Positions 35,397 through 42,698 of a stretch of DNA of 64,000 nt are shown here, in pieces (positions within the stretch are counted from its first letter, which is position 1; each line of letters starts with the position of its first letter). Origin of the DNA: Spirosoma taeanense (GTDB taxonomy: Bacteria; Bacteroidota; Bacteroidia; Cytophagales; Spirosomataceae); contig NZ_CP053435.1 in assembly GCF_013127955.1 (NCBI RefSeq), positions 5,555,001 through 5,619,000 of the forward strand. Direction: 5' to 3'. The notes beneath the pieces are model-generated. The model made no database searches, was not told where the DNA came from, and saw nothing but the letters and a program-made list of their open reading frames with translations. The position numbers and the translations under genes are program-made.

Positions 35397-35720
35397 ATGA
35401 AAACCATAAAACTCATGCCTTTATTGACGGCCGGTTTGCTGGTCGTATTACTAGCAAGTTGCGGACCGTCGTACGTGGGTGTTCGCACGGCTCCGCCTTA
35501 TGGACCTGCACCTGGCTATTATGGTCCCCGCCCCTACTATGGATACAACTACGGCTATAGGCCCTATGCATATCGCCGTCCGCCGGTAATCATTGAACGG
35601 CGAACCTACGTAACGCCCCGTTATCGATACAATAATGCGCCGAATGCCCGGGCTGGGGTGCCCAATGGCGGTTATCGGGGGAATAACTACAACAACGGTC
35701 GTTCCCGCGGCCCAAGGTAA
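35397..35720 (+). CDS. Small Tyr/Pro/Gly/Arg-rich lipoprotein
   Basis: 107 residues from the ATG at 35397. Lipobox LLASC puts the lipid cysteine near residue 23. The rest is low-complexity: Pro-Tyr-Gly repeats (YYGPRPYYGYNYGYRPYAYRRPP) followed by an Asn/Gly/Arg-rich tail. It is likely an unstructured surface or periplasmic lipoprotein. Such short proteins are frequent in Cytophagales and have no assigned role. It is flanked by terminators on both sides and so is a single-gene transcript. Confidence 0.65.
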   Translation: MKTIKLMPLLTAGLLVVLLASCGPSYVGVRTAPPYGPAPGYYGPRPYYGYNYGYRPYAYRRPPVIIERRTYVTPRYRYNNAPNARAGVPNGGYRGNNYNNGRSRGPR

Positions 35721-35747
35721 GGTCTTGTTGAATAGTTAATAACAACA

Positions 35748-35778
35748 AAAATACCGGCTCTGGTGGGCCGGTATTTTT
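35748..35778 (+). terminator. Terminator after the Tyr-rich lipoprotein gene
   Basis: AAAATACCGGC (35748-35758) pairs with GCCGGTATTTT (35767-35777) across an 8-nt loop. The T run gives a terminator on the plus strand and the A tract one on the other. Confidence 0.85.
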
Positions 35779-35810
35779 GTTTCTGTTTATATTGGCTAGT
35801 GAGCAAAGCA

Positions 35811-36685
35811 ATGTCGATGCGGGTATTTGGTCATGTTTCATTCTACCGTCTGGGCGACAGTTTCAAAACCCGTATCGAACTGGCGCAGAGCGGTGTACAT
35901 AAGCCTCGGCAGGCTGGCATCAGTGGCTCTGTAACGGAAGGTGCCGATTCCATTGTCCTATCAGGAGGATACGAAGATGATGAGGATTTTGGCCAGATCT
36001 GATTCTGTATACAGGGTATGGAGGACGCGATCTGAAATCCGGTAAGCAGGTTGCTGACCAGCAACTAGTTGGCTACAATCTGGCACTGGCACAAAACGTC
36101 GCAACTGGCCTGCCAGTGCGCGTTATCCGCGGGGCAAATAGTCATTCACCTTATGCACCCGCAACTGGCTACCGGTATGACGGTCTGTACCGCGTTACGC
36201 AATACTGGATGGAGAAAGGAAAATCTGGTTTTACAATCTGGCGTTATCGGCTGGAGCAGATTCAGGATCCAGAGGCTGTTAACGATGAGGTAAGTGAGCC
36301 AGAGAGTACCTATCTGGCAACTCCACGGGCCGTGCAAATTATACAACGAATTGTGAGAGATACGGCCTTAAGCCGTTACGTTAAGACGTTGTATAAGTAC
36401 ACCTGCCAGGTTTGTCAGGTACGCCTAATTACCAATGCCGGTTTTTATGCGGAAGCTGCACACATTCAGCCCTTAGGGAATCCACATAATGGTCCGGATA
36501 ACTTAGGCAATTTGCTATGTCTGTGTCCTAACCACCACGCGCAACTTGACTTGGGCGGCTATTCAATAAGTGACGATCTGCAATTACTTGGCTTGGATGG
36601 CCGGCTTATGGTTGATGCTCGTAGGCACCGTATCGCCACCGAGTTTGTTCGGTACCATAGAGAGCATTTTTACCTCAATCGCTAA
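35811..36685 (+). pseudogene. YDG/SRA-domain HNH endonuclease, frameshifted
   Basis: The first frame from ATG 35811 reads MSMRVFGHVSFYRLGDSF to GGYEDDEDFGQI and stops at 36002. The YDG/SRA domain then continues in another frame from about 35999 (LILYTGYGGRDL, GLPVRVIRGAN, GYRYDGLYRV, IWRYRL). It is followed by an HNH nuclease (CQVCQVRL, AEAAHIQPLGNP, DNLGNLLCLCPNHHAQLD). Compared with intact proteins the break fits a two-base insertion (or one-base loss) near 35994-35999. SRA-HNH proteins recognise modified cytosine and cut modified DNA (type IV restriction). Unless the shift is a sequencing error or is bypassed, the gene is broken: the first part lacks the nuclease. Confidence 0.75.
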
Positions 36686-36686
36686 T

Positions 36687-37127
36687 TCACAAATTAGAGT
36701 TATTGATTGTAATCCGCTCCAGACAGTACGTTACGTAATCGCCCGATTGAATGCATAGATTGCCGTCAGTGGAAAGATTATATAGATAAACCCAGCAGGT
36801 AAGCGTCTCGGTGCCGCAGCGAACGGGAATGAGCGTTCTGACGTATTCCGTTGGCTGCTGGAAGCTCTCTCCTACTCCTTCGTATTCGTCCAGGCGATCT
36901 AGTAGCTGGTATTTGTCATTTCCAAGCTGGTATACAGTGCCCCATACCCTTGTCTGGCTGTCGGGTTGATAAAGAGCGCCGGGGTAAGTTCCTAAATCGA
37001 CCAGCAGCCCTGGGAAAGTGCCCTCGCCGACGTATTGGCTATGCTGACGGAGATATTGGGCAGGAGAATTAGTAAAACCCGGTCGCAACGTGCCGTAGAC
37101 GATGAGAAAATCAGAATCATCAGCCAT
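36687..37127 (-). CDS. Gamma-glutamylcyclotransferase-fold (AIG2-like) protein
   Basis: A 146-residue protein with the GGCT hallmark VYGTLRPG at residues 10-17 and the acidic catalytic-type segment LDEYEGVG near 80. The fold includes gamma-glutamyl-amine cyclotransferases acting on gamma-glutamyl compounds. The exact substrate is not clear. It converges with the frameshifted endonuclease with a single base between stop codons and is divergent from a small secreted-protein gene. Confidence 0.82.
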   Translation of the reverse strand: MADDSDFLIVYGTLRPGFTNSPAQYLRQHSQYVGEGTFPGLLVDLGTYPGALYQPDSQTRVWGTVYQLGNDKYQLLDRLDEYEGVGESFQQPTEYVRTLIPVRCGTETLTCWVYLYNLSTDGNLCIQSGDYVTYCLERITINNSNL

Positions 37128-37202
37128 ATTGACTAAAAAATCTTGTCTGTTTGTATGACAAACTCCGCAACTTTGGCGTTAAGCATAAAACGACCTTTCA
37201 CT

Positions 37203-37409
37203 ATGAAAAAGACGAAAGTACTGCTATTACTCTCTGCGTCGCTGATACTGGTCGAGATTCCGTTTGAAACGATGGCTTCGGCGAGTGAAACCAAGTCTGA
37301 AATGACGACCATTGGCCGTAAGCGGAAAGGTTATAAACCCCGTCGGGGAGGGCTCTTCAATACGGGTCTGTTTAAGAAGAAAAACCCCTGCGGCTGCCCG
37401 AATCATTAA
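37203..37409 (+). CDS. Small secreted basic protein ending in a CGCP motif
   Basis: 68 residues from the ATG at 37203. A signal peptide (KVLLLLSASLILVEIPFETMASA) precedes a short, strongly basic mature part (GRKRKGYKPRRGGLFNTGLFKKK) that ends NPCGCPNH. The Cys-Gly-Cys-Pro end with a final His could bind metal or form a disulfide. I recall similar short exported peptides in Hymenobacter and Spirosoma but cannot name a family. A clear terminator follows, so it is a deliberate monocistronic gene. Confidence 0.6.
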   Translation: MKKTKVLLLLSASLILVEIPFETMASASETKSEMTTIGRKRKGYKPRRGGLFNTGLFKKKNPCGCPNH

Positions 37410-37443
37410 GCTAATGTTAAGAAATTGGATTTATAACAGAGTC

Positions 37444-37467
37444 GGGCCTTATTAAGGCCCTTTTTTT
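37444..37467 (+). terminator. Terminator after the small CGCP protein gene
   Basis: The stem GGGCCTT/AAGGCCC (37444-37460) has a 3-nt loop and is followed by seven T. Confidence 0.92.
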
Positions 37468-37510
37468 GTTTTATTAATTGTAAAATTCTGGGTTTCAGCG
37501 TAAAATTTTG

Positions 37511-37518
37511 TATCTTTG
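37511..37518 (+). promoter_or_regulatory. Bacteroidota -7 promoter element for typA
   Basis: TATCTTTG matches TAnnTTTG exactly and is followed by CGG. It implies a leader of about 100 nt before the typA ATG at 37627, longer than usual in this window. Confidence 0.6.
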
Positions 37519-37626
37519 CGGTTTGAAACTGGCTTGAACTGTGGTTCGTGTGATTCAATTGATTACGCTAACTCGGAGGGAATCATAGTTCAGCAGATAA
37601 ATCACCAGAATCACAGCTCAGACTGT

Positions 37627-39441
37627 ATGCAATCAATTCGCAACATAGCTATTATAGCTCACGTCGACCACGGCAAAACAACCCTGGTTGACAAAATTAT
37701 TCACGCGTCGAAACTCTTCCGGGAGAACCAGGAGTTTGGCGACCTGATCCTCGACAACAACGATCTTGAGCGCGAACGGGGTATTACCATCGTTTCGAAG
37801 AACGTTTCGGTACGCTACAAGGACGTAAAAATCAACATTATCGACACCCCGGGCCACAGTGACTTCGGTGGTGAGGTAGAGCGCGTTCTAAAAATGGCGG
37901 ATGGCGTCTGCCTGCTGGTTGACGCTTTTGAAGGCCCGATGCCCCAAACCCGTTTCGTACTCAGCAAGGCCCTGCAACTGGGTCTGAAGCCGATCGTAAT
38001 TGTTAACAAAGTCGATAAGGAAAACTGCCGGCCTGACGAAGTGCATGAGCAGGTGTTCGACCTGATGTTCAACCTCGGCGCTACCGAAGATCAGCTGGAT
38101 TTTCCAACGGTTTACGGTTCGTCGAAGCAGGGCTGGATGGGTCCGGACTGGAAAACGCCGACCGACAACATTACGTATCTGCTCGATACGATCGTCGAAA
38201 ACATCCCATCTGCTCCGATCAATGAAGGTCAGCCGCAGATGCAGATCACGTCGCTCGACTACTCGGCCTTCGTGGGTCGGATTGCCATCGGTCGCGTGCA
38301 CCGTGGTACGCTGAAAGAAGGTGCTTTTATGGCCCTTGTGAAGTCGGATGGTTCGGTTAAAAAAGTACGCGTTAAAGAACTGCACACGTTCGAAGGTCTC
38401 GGCAAGCAGAAAGTTACTGAAGTTCAGTGTGGCGACATCTGTGCCGTAACGGGCCTTGAAGACTTCGAGATTGGCGACACATTGACCGATGCAGAGAATC
38501 CCGAAGCGCTAGACCGGATTTCAGTTGATGAGCCGACGATGAACATGCTGTTCACGATCAATAACTCGCCCTTCTTCGGTAAAGAAGGTAAGTTCGTTAC
38601 GTCGCGTCACCTGCGTGACCGGCTGTATCGGGAGATTGAAAAGAACCTTGCCCTGCGGGTTGAAAATACCGACAGCGAAGACCGCTTCTTAGTCTTTGGC
38701 CGGGGTATCCTGCACCTGTCAGTTCTGATCGAGACCATGCGTCGCGAAGGGTATGAACTGCAGGTTGGTCAGCCGCAGGTATTGTATAAAGAAGACGAAA
38801 ACGGTCAGAAACTCGAGCCAATTGAAATCCTCGTGGTTGACGTACCGGAAGAAACGGCAGGTAAAGTCATTGAACTGGCTACGCAGCGCAAAGGAGACCT
38901 GCTCATCATGGAGCCAAAAGGCGATCTGCAGCACCTGGAGTTTGAAATTCCATCGCGTGGTCTGATTGGTCTGCGCTCCAACGTCCTGACGGCTACCTTT
39001 GGTGAGGCTGTCATGTCGCACCGGTTCAAGGAATACCAGCCTTACAAAGGCAACATTCCGGAGCGGATCAACGGCTCGCTGATCTCCATGACCAGCGGTG
39101 CGGCTACTGCCTACTCGATCGACAAACTCCAGGATCGGGGCGTATTCTTCATTGAGCCGGGCGATGAGATTTATACGGGTCAGGTAATTGGCGAACACAA
39201 CCGCCAGAATGATATCGTTGTGAACGTAACGACTGCCAAGCAATTGACCAACATGCGGGCATCGGGTTCGGACAACAACGTAAAGATTGCCCCCAAAATC
39301 GCTTTCTCGCTCGAAGAGTCAATGGAGTATATCCAGAAGGATGAGTATCTGGAGGTAACGCCTAAGTCGATGCGAATCCGGAAGATTTATCTGGATGAAA
39401 ACGAGCGCAAACGGAATCAGAATAAGTTCGCGATGGCGTAA
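37627..39441 (+). CDS. typA: Ribosome-associated GTPase TypA/BipA
   Basis: Translational GTPase that binds the ribosome like EF-G and helps ribosome assembly and stress adaptation. 604 residues from MQSIRNIAIIAHVDHGKTT; longer in-frame readings from 37516 are unlikely. G1 AHVDHGKTT, the switch ERERGITI, G3 DTPGHSDFGGEVERVL and G4 NKVDK are present. EF-G domains II, III and V and the BipA-specific C-terminal domain follow (SMRIRKIYLDENERKR near the end). Length is normal. A 100-nt leader and a perfect palindromic terminator bracket it. Confidence 0.96.
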   Translation: MQSIRNIAIIAHVDHGKTTLVDKIIHASKLFRENQEFGDLILDNNDLERERGITIVSKNVSVRYKDVKINIIDTPGHSDFGGEVERVLKMADGVCLLVDAFEGPMPQTRFVLSKALQLGLKPIVIVNKVDKENCRPDEVHEQVFDLMFNLGATEDQLDFPTVYGSSKQGWMGPDWKTPTDNITYLLDTIVENIPSAPINEGQPQMQITSLDYSAFVGRIAIGRVHRGTLKEGAFMALVKSDGSVKKVRVKELHTFEGLGKQKVTEVQCGDICAVTGLEDFEIGDTLTDAENPEALDRISVDEPTMNMLFTINNSPFFGKEGKFVTSRHLRDRLYREIEKNLALRVENTDSEDRFLVFGRGILHLSVLIETMRREGYELQVGQPQVLYKEDENGQKLEPIEILVVDVPEETAGKVIELATQRKGDLLIMEPKGDLQHLEFEIPSRGLIGLRSNVLTATFGEAVMSHRFKEYQPYKGNIPERINGSLISMTSGAATAYSIDKLQDRGVFFIEPGDEIYTGQVIGEHNRQNDIVVNVTTAKQLTNMRASGSDNNVKIAPKIAFSLEESMEYIQKDEYLEVTPKSMRIRKIYLDENERKRNQNKFAMA

Positions 39442-39458
39442 GGAACAAAATAGTCTAT

Positions 39459-39494
39459 AAAAAAGGCCTTCTGAATATTCAGAAGGCCTTTTTT
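39459..39494. terminator. Bidirectional terminator between typA and the envelope-module genes
   Basis: A perfect 36-bp palindrome (arms 39459-39476 and 39477-39494) with A6 and T6 ends serves convergent typA and the minus-strand small-protein gene. Confidence 0.92.
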
Positions 39495-39495
39495 A

Positions 39496-39684
39496 TTAAG
39501 AGGGCTTTACCACAAATCGAAAAGCCGGGGATTTTTTCATTTCGGCTGAAACTGTTGTGGGCGTTGTGTAGGTAGGCGTTGTAATGGCCGACTTAGCCGT
39601 AACATATTCGGTTTGTCGGCGGGTCTGGTGATAGCCGGTTATAAAGAGCGTAACTCCTATAACGAGCATAACTACTTTTCTCAT
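39496..39684 (-). CDS. Small exported protein, unknown
   Basis: 62 residues from the ATG at 39684. A hydrophobic N-terminus (VVMLVIGVTLFITGY) could be a signal peptide or anchor; a Thr/Ser-rich part and FRFVVKPS follow. The gene overlaps nothing and ends at the shared terminator, 17 nt after the barrel-protein gene. No family recognised. It is the last gene of the LVIVD transcript if that runs through. Confidence 0.45.
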   Translation of the reverse strand: MRKVVMLVIGVTLFITGYHQTRRQTEYVTAKSAITTPTYTTPTTVSAEMKKSPAFRFVVKPS

Positions 39685-39701
39685 AACGTTTTTTATAGCA
39701 C

Positions 39702-40325
39702 TTAAAAACTGAATCCCATTCTGAAAAACAGCCGGTTGTAACGCCGGTATTCTACCTGCGACAGCGTCTGGGTGCCGTCTACGGATGCAATATGCCGCGC
39801 TTGCTGATGCTTGTAGCCGGCGCTGATGAGGAAACCCGTGCCGTTTCCCTTGTTGATGCGTAAGCCAATACCCGGACTCCATAGCCAGCCTCCTTTCAGT
39901 TCTTTTTCGTGGGGGTTCGGTCCTCGGAACGCGTACCCACTTTCAAGACAGTAAAAAGGCGTAAGCCGTTGTATGCGCTTGAAAATATTTCCCTGAACAG
40001 TTGCTGCTACCGGAAAAAAAGCTGAATTATTGTAATAATCTACGCCTGTTGACAATCCAACATGGAGCGAAGGCGTAAAGGTATAACCCGAGAACGCATG
40101 AATTGTTAAACCTACCCGGTTTCCGGCGGGTCGCTGGCTATAGTATGGCGCCGGGTAATAAGACCAGTAGCCGTAATTCTGATTCAGATTGTCGGGTCGT
40201 ACGCGGCCTGTCTGAACACCCATTTCGATTGTTGTTAACCAGCGGCCGGCAGCGATGGGTTCGTTTTGTGCACACACGAAGCCGATACGCAAAAGCCCTA
40301 AAAGCAACGTAAACAGTTTTTTCAT
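39702..40325 (-). CDS. Outer-membrane beta-barrel-like protein
   Basis: 207 residues with a signal peptide (LFTLLLGLLRIGFVCAQ). Alternating strand patterns include VGLTIHAFSGYTFTPSLHVGLSTGVDYY and GFLISAGYKH. The C-terminal phenylalanine (FFRMGFSF) is typical of proteins inserted by the BAM machinery. The size suits an 8-stranded barrel. It follows the LVIVD lipoprotein gene by 21 nt and is probably co-transcribed. Function unknown. Confidence 0.65.
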   Translation of the reverse strand: MKKLFTLLLGLLRIGFVCAQNEPIAAGRWLTTIEMGVQTGRVRPDNLNQNYGYWSYYPAPYYSQRPAGNRVGLTIHAFSGYTFTPSLHVGLSTGVDYYNNSAFFPVAATVQGNIFKRIQRLTPFYCLESGYAFRGPNPHEKELKGGWLWSPGIGLRINKGNGTGFLISAGYKHQQARHIASVDGTQTLSQVEYRRYNRLFFRMGFSF

Positions 40326-40346
40326 GGGAACGGCGTTGGGTTGAGG

Positions 40347-41654
40347 TTAGTATGGCCGTCGGACGGCAATCTTACTGAGTAGCCGTAAATTGTTCGGGTC
40401 AGTATAGTCGTATTGATACAATCCATCGTTTCCCACCATCAGTAACCTTTTTGAAACAGGAATGACATCGAAGGCATGCGCGTCCGGAAACGTCTGACGG
40501 GATTGCAGGTTGAGCGGGTTGCTGGCATCAAATACCCGCAGGCCTTTCTGTCCCTGGCAGATGAACAGTGTCGGGTAGTCAATACCCAAACCATAGGGCG
40601 TTTCGAGTGGATAGGTCTTTACGCGCTGGGGCGAGGCTGGGTTGCTGATGTCGATGATATCGAGAACATCCTGGCTGCCCGAACCGCAGGCACTCGTACC
40701 GCGAAGCGTAACGTAAGCATAGTTCTCATGCACAACCACCGGATCGCAGGAGCGAACGTGCGAAAAAGCTGACACCTGTTTAGGCTCGGCGGGGCTAGTG
40801 ATGTCATAAATGTACATACCCGACGAGGTGCCGATAAACAGATTTGAACGGTAAGGGAAGATGGTTTCAACGTTCCAGTTCAGACTGGCGGTTTTGCCTT
40901 TTACGGGTGTGGCCGCCGTTCTGATATCGAAGAGCTGCAGCGAGTTGTTGTTGACGACGTACAACTGGTTATTGGCGATGGCAAACCGGGCCATTGAGCC
41001 GCCAACACCCGTCGTGGGCGTACCGCCAGTGCCCGTACTCGGAGCGGCCGATGCGTTATAAAAAGCCGCGTCCTCATAAAAGCGTCCGAACCAGGCAATC
41101 GACGAAGCGACGTAGGGCAGGAAATTAAACGTACCCTCACAGTCGGTCTTAACGGTTTCGGTGGCAATTTCCTCTTTCGTGTCCGAAATCTTCGCATTGA
41201 GCTTGTCGTACCACCAGCTCGTGCGGCCAATCACGCCGTTCTGAAAGCCGGTTTCCGTACGGCTTACTTCCTTGATTGCCGCCGGGTTACTGATGTCCAG
41301 CGCGACCAGATCAATGAAGCTATCGGCGTAAAGAAAATTATCCCGAACGGCGATATCGACATTGCCCGGAATGGATAAAAACGAGATAGCCCTGGGGTTA
41401 GCCGGATCGCTGTTATCGAAAATGTGGATGCCTTTTTTGACTTCCACAATGAACAGATACTGATCCTTAATGTAGAGTTTTCCCGGCTCGACGAGAGGCT
41501 GGGGCGCTCCCGATGCCACCGTCTGCCGTAATTCGGTTAAGGGTATTTGATAAGGCGTGTATCGGCGAAAGGTTCGCACCTGTTCGCAATTGTCGGTACA
41601 GCTCATCAGACCCCGGAGCGGGAGCAGAAAAACGAGTAAAGCATACGGCTTCAT
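40347..41654 (-). CDS. LVIVD-repeat beta-propeller lipoprotein
   Basis: 435 residues from ATG 41654. Lipobox RGLMSC is near residue 19. Repeats of the LVIVD type are visible along the chain (HIFDNSDPANPRAISFLSIPG, LVALDISNPAAIKEVSR, LQLFDIRTAATPVKG, MYIYDITSPAEPKQVSAF, LDIIDISNPASPQRVKTY, LRVFDASNPLNLQSRQTF), predicting a surface or periplasmic beta-propeller. A Thr/Gly-rich spacer lies near 225-240. Function unknown. Its promoter region carries the same motif as the sigma-factor gene, so it is a likely regulon member. Confidence 0.8.
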   Translation of the reverse strand: MKPYALLVFLLPLRGLMSCTDNCEQVRTFRRYTPYQIPLTELRQTVASGAPQPLVEPGKLYIKDQYLFIVEVKKGIHIFDNSDPANPRAISFLSIPGNVDIAVRDNFLYADSFIDLVALDISNPAAIKEVSRTETGFQNGVIGRTSWWYDKLNAKISDTKEEIATETVKTDCEGTFNFLPYVASSIAWFGRFYEDAAFYNASAAPSTGTGGTPTTGVGGSMARFAIANNQLYVVNNNSLQLFDIRTAATPVKGKTASLNWNVETIFPYRSNLFIGTSSGMYIYDITSPAEPKQVSAFSHVRSCDPVVVHENYAYVTLRGTSACGSGSQDVLDIIDISNPASPQRVKTYPLETPYGLGIDYPTLFICQGQKGLRVFDASNPLNLQSRQTFPDAHAFDVIPVSKRLLMVGNDGLYQYDYTDPNNLRLLSKIAVRRPY

Positions 41655-41680
41655 AGACGGAAATAGCTCGGTTCTGCCGT

Positions 41681-41715
41681 AAAGATTCCTGTGGTGACAA
41701 AAGCGTTGGAAACGA
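41681..41715 (-). promoter_or_regulatory. ECF-type promoter motif upstream of the LVIVD gene
   Basis: On the minus strand, TCGTTTCCAAC (41715-41705) is followed after exactly 19 nt by TCTTT (41685-41681), 27 nt before the start codon. The same two elements with the same spacing precede the ECF sigma-factor gene. A candidate binding site for that sigma factor. Confidence 0.6.
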
Positions 41716-41724
41716 AGAAAATAA

Positions 41725-41757
41725 ATTGCCCGGCTGTCCTGATTACGGCCGGGCAAT
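41725..41757 (-). terminator. Terminator ending the sigma-serpin-lipoprotein transcript
   Basis: A perfect 10-bp repeat (41725-41734 and 41748-41757) with a 13-nt loop lies 69 nt after the lipocalin-like gene and just ahead of the second motif-bearing promoter. On the minus strand it is followed by a T-rich run. Confidence 0.75.
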
Positions 41758-41825
41758 ATTGATCTTACACAAAAAGTCAGCAATTGGCACTAAATCTATT
41801 CCAGCAAACCAGATAGGGCTTTGCT

Positions 41826-42251
41826 TTACTGCTTACTATACTCGTACGTTGAACCGTCGGCAATTGTGGCACCTACGGGCGTGCGCTCGTAAAGAAACAA
41901 ATGGCCGTCCCGAAATGAATAAGGCTGCGCCACGTTAAGGTCCGGGAAGAAAATAGCCATAGCTTCCGCGGTTTTACTCGGGTTTGTATCGGTATAAAAC
42001 CGGCCTTTTTCTTCCTTTTGGCCGTCTTTATTCTCAGTAAGTCGCCGGTAAGTTCCGTCGGTGTTAAACTCAATTGTTTCGGAGTAACCCGCCTTTTCGG
42101 GCGTCGTGCTAACCTGCGAGAAGCCGTACGTAATTTTTATCAGCTTCCAGTGGCCAACAAGCTGCGTATCGGCGGAACTGAGCACGGTTTCTTTCGTGCA
42201 CGCAAAAAGCCCAATTACGGTCGTGAACAGAGCAATGATTATAGTTCTCAT
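41826..42251 (-). CDS. Lipocalin-like lipoprotein, unknown function
   Basis: 141 residues. Lipobox IGLFAC gives the lipid Cys at 18. After it, QLVGHWKLIKITYGF and ETIEFNTDGTYRRLTEN look like the start of a lipocalin-like (or META-related) small beta barrel common among Bacteroidota lipoproteins. It sits 3 nt after the META-like gene and is the last of the first transcript. No known ligand. Confidence 0.6.
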   Translation of the reverse strand: MRTIIIALFTTVIGLFACTKETVLSSADTQLVGHWKLIKITYGFSQVSTTPEKAGYSETIEFNTDGTYRRLTENKDGQKEEKGRFYTDTNPSKTAEAMAIFFPDLNVAQPYSFRDGHLFLYERTPVGATIADGSTYEYSKQ

Positions 42252-42254
42252 AGT

Positions 42255-42698
42255 CTAGTTCGTTTTTTCGTAAACCAGTACGCCCGGCTTTGGGCCTCCA
42301 TACTGAATCCGCAGCCGGTCGTTTGTCAGTTCATAGCGAACAATGTTCTTCAGATTCGTGAAGTAAGCCTGTTCAAATTCCATGGCTTCGGCGGGGCCAG
42401 CCATTTTTGTGCTACCTACTTCACTTACCAGAATCATGCCATCGGCAGCGGCAAACAACAAGGCATTGTATTGATTAACCGACGATCTTCCACTGGCTTT
42501 GAATGGCGTAACGTCAACCGGAGGGTTTTCTTTATCCAGCACCAGCTGAAGCGTTACGTCGTAGGAAGAACTCGGGTCAACAAGCCGCCAGGTTCCAATC
42601 AGCTTCGCTACGCCCGGCGCTACGACGGGTTCCTTATCGCTGCTGCATTGAAAAGCCATCAGCAGGAGTAGCGAAGCTAACAGAATAGCGTTTCTCAT
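42255..42698 (-). CDS. META/HslJ-like lipoprotein
   Basis: 147 residues with a lipobox-like N-terminus (LLLMAFQC, Cys near 18). LIGTWRLVD, the sequence FKASGRSSVNQYNA and TKMAGPAEAMEFEQAYF follow the META domain pattern (as in HslJ, an exported heat-shock protein). Its start codon overlaps the serpin stop by four bases (42695-42698), so the pair is translationally coupled. Confidence 0.65.
   Translation of the reverse strand: MRNAILLASLLLLMAFQCSSDKEPVVAPGVAKLIGTWRLVDPSSSYDVTLQLVLDKENPPVDVTPFKASGRSSVNQYNALLFAAADGMILVSEVGSTKMAGPAEAMEFEQAYFTNLKNIVRYELTNDRLRIQYGGPKPGVLVYEKTN

Noticed and set aside
35990-36010. Programmed ribosomal frameshifting in the SRA-HNH gene
   Set aside because: No slippery heptamer or downstream pseudoknot-like structure was seen, and the break fits a plain small insertion or deletion.
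38719-39243. A 174-codon frame antisense to typA
   Set aside because: Lies within conserved TypA domains with no plausible product.
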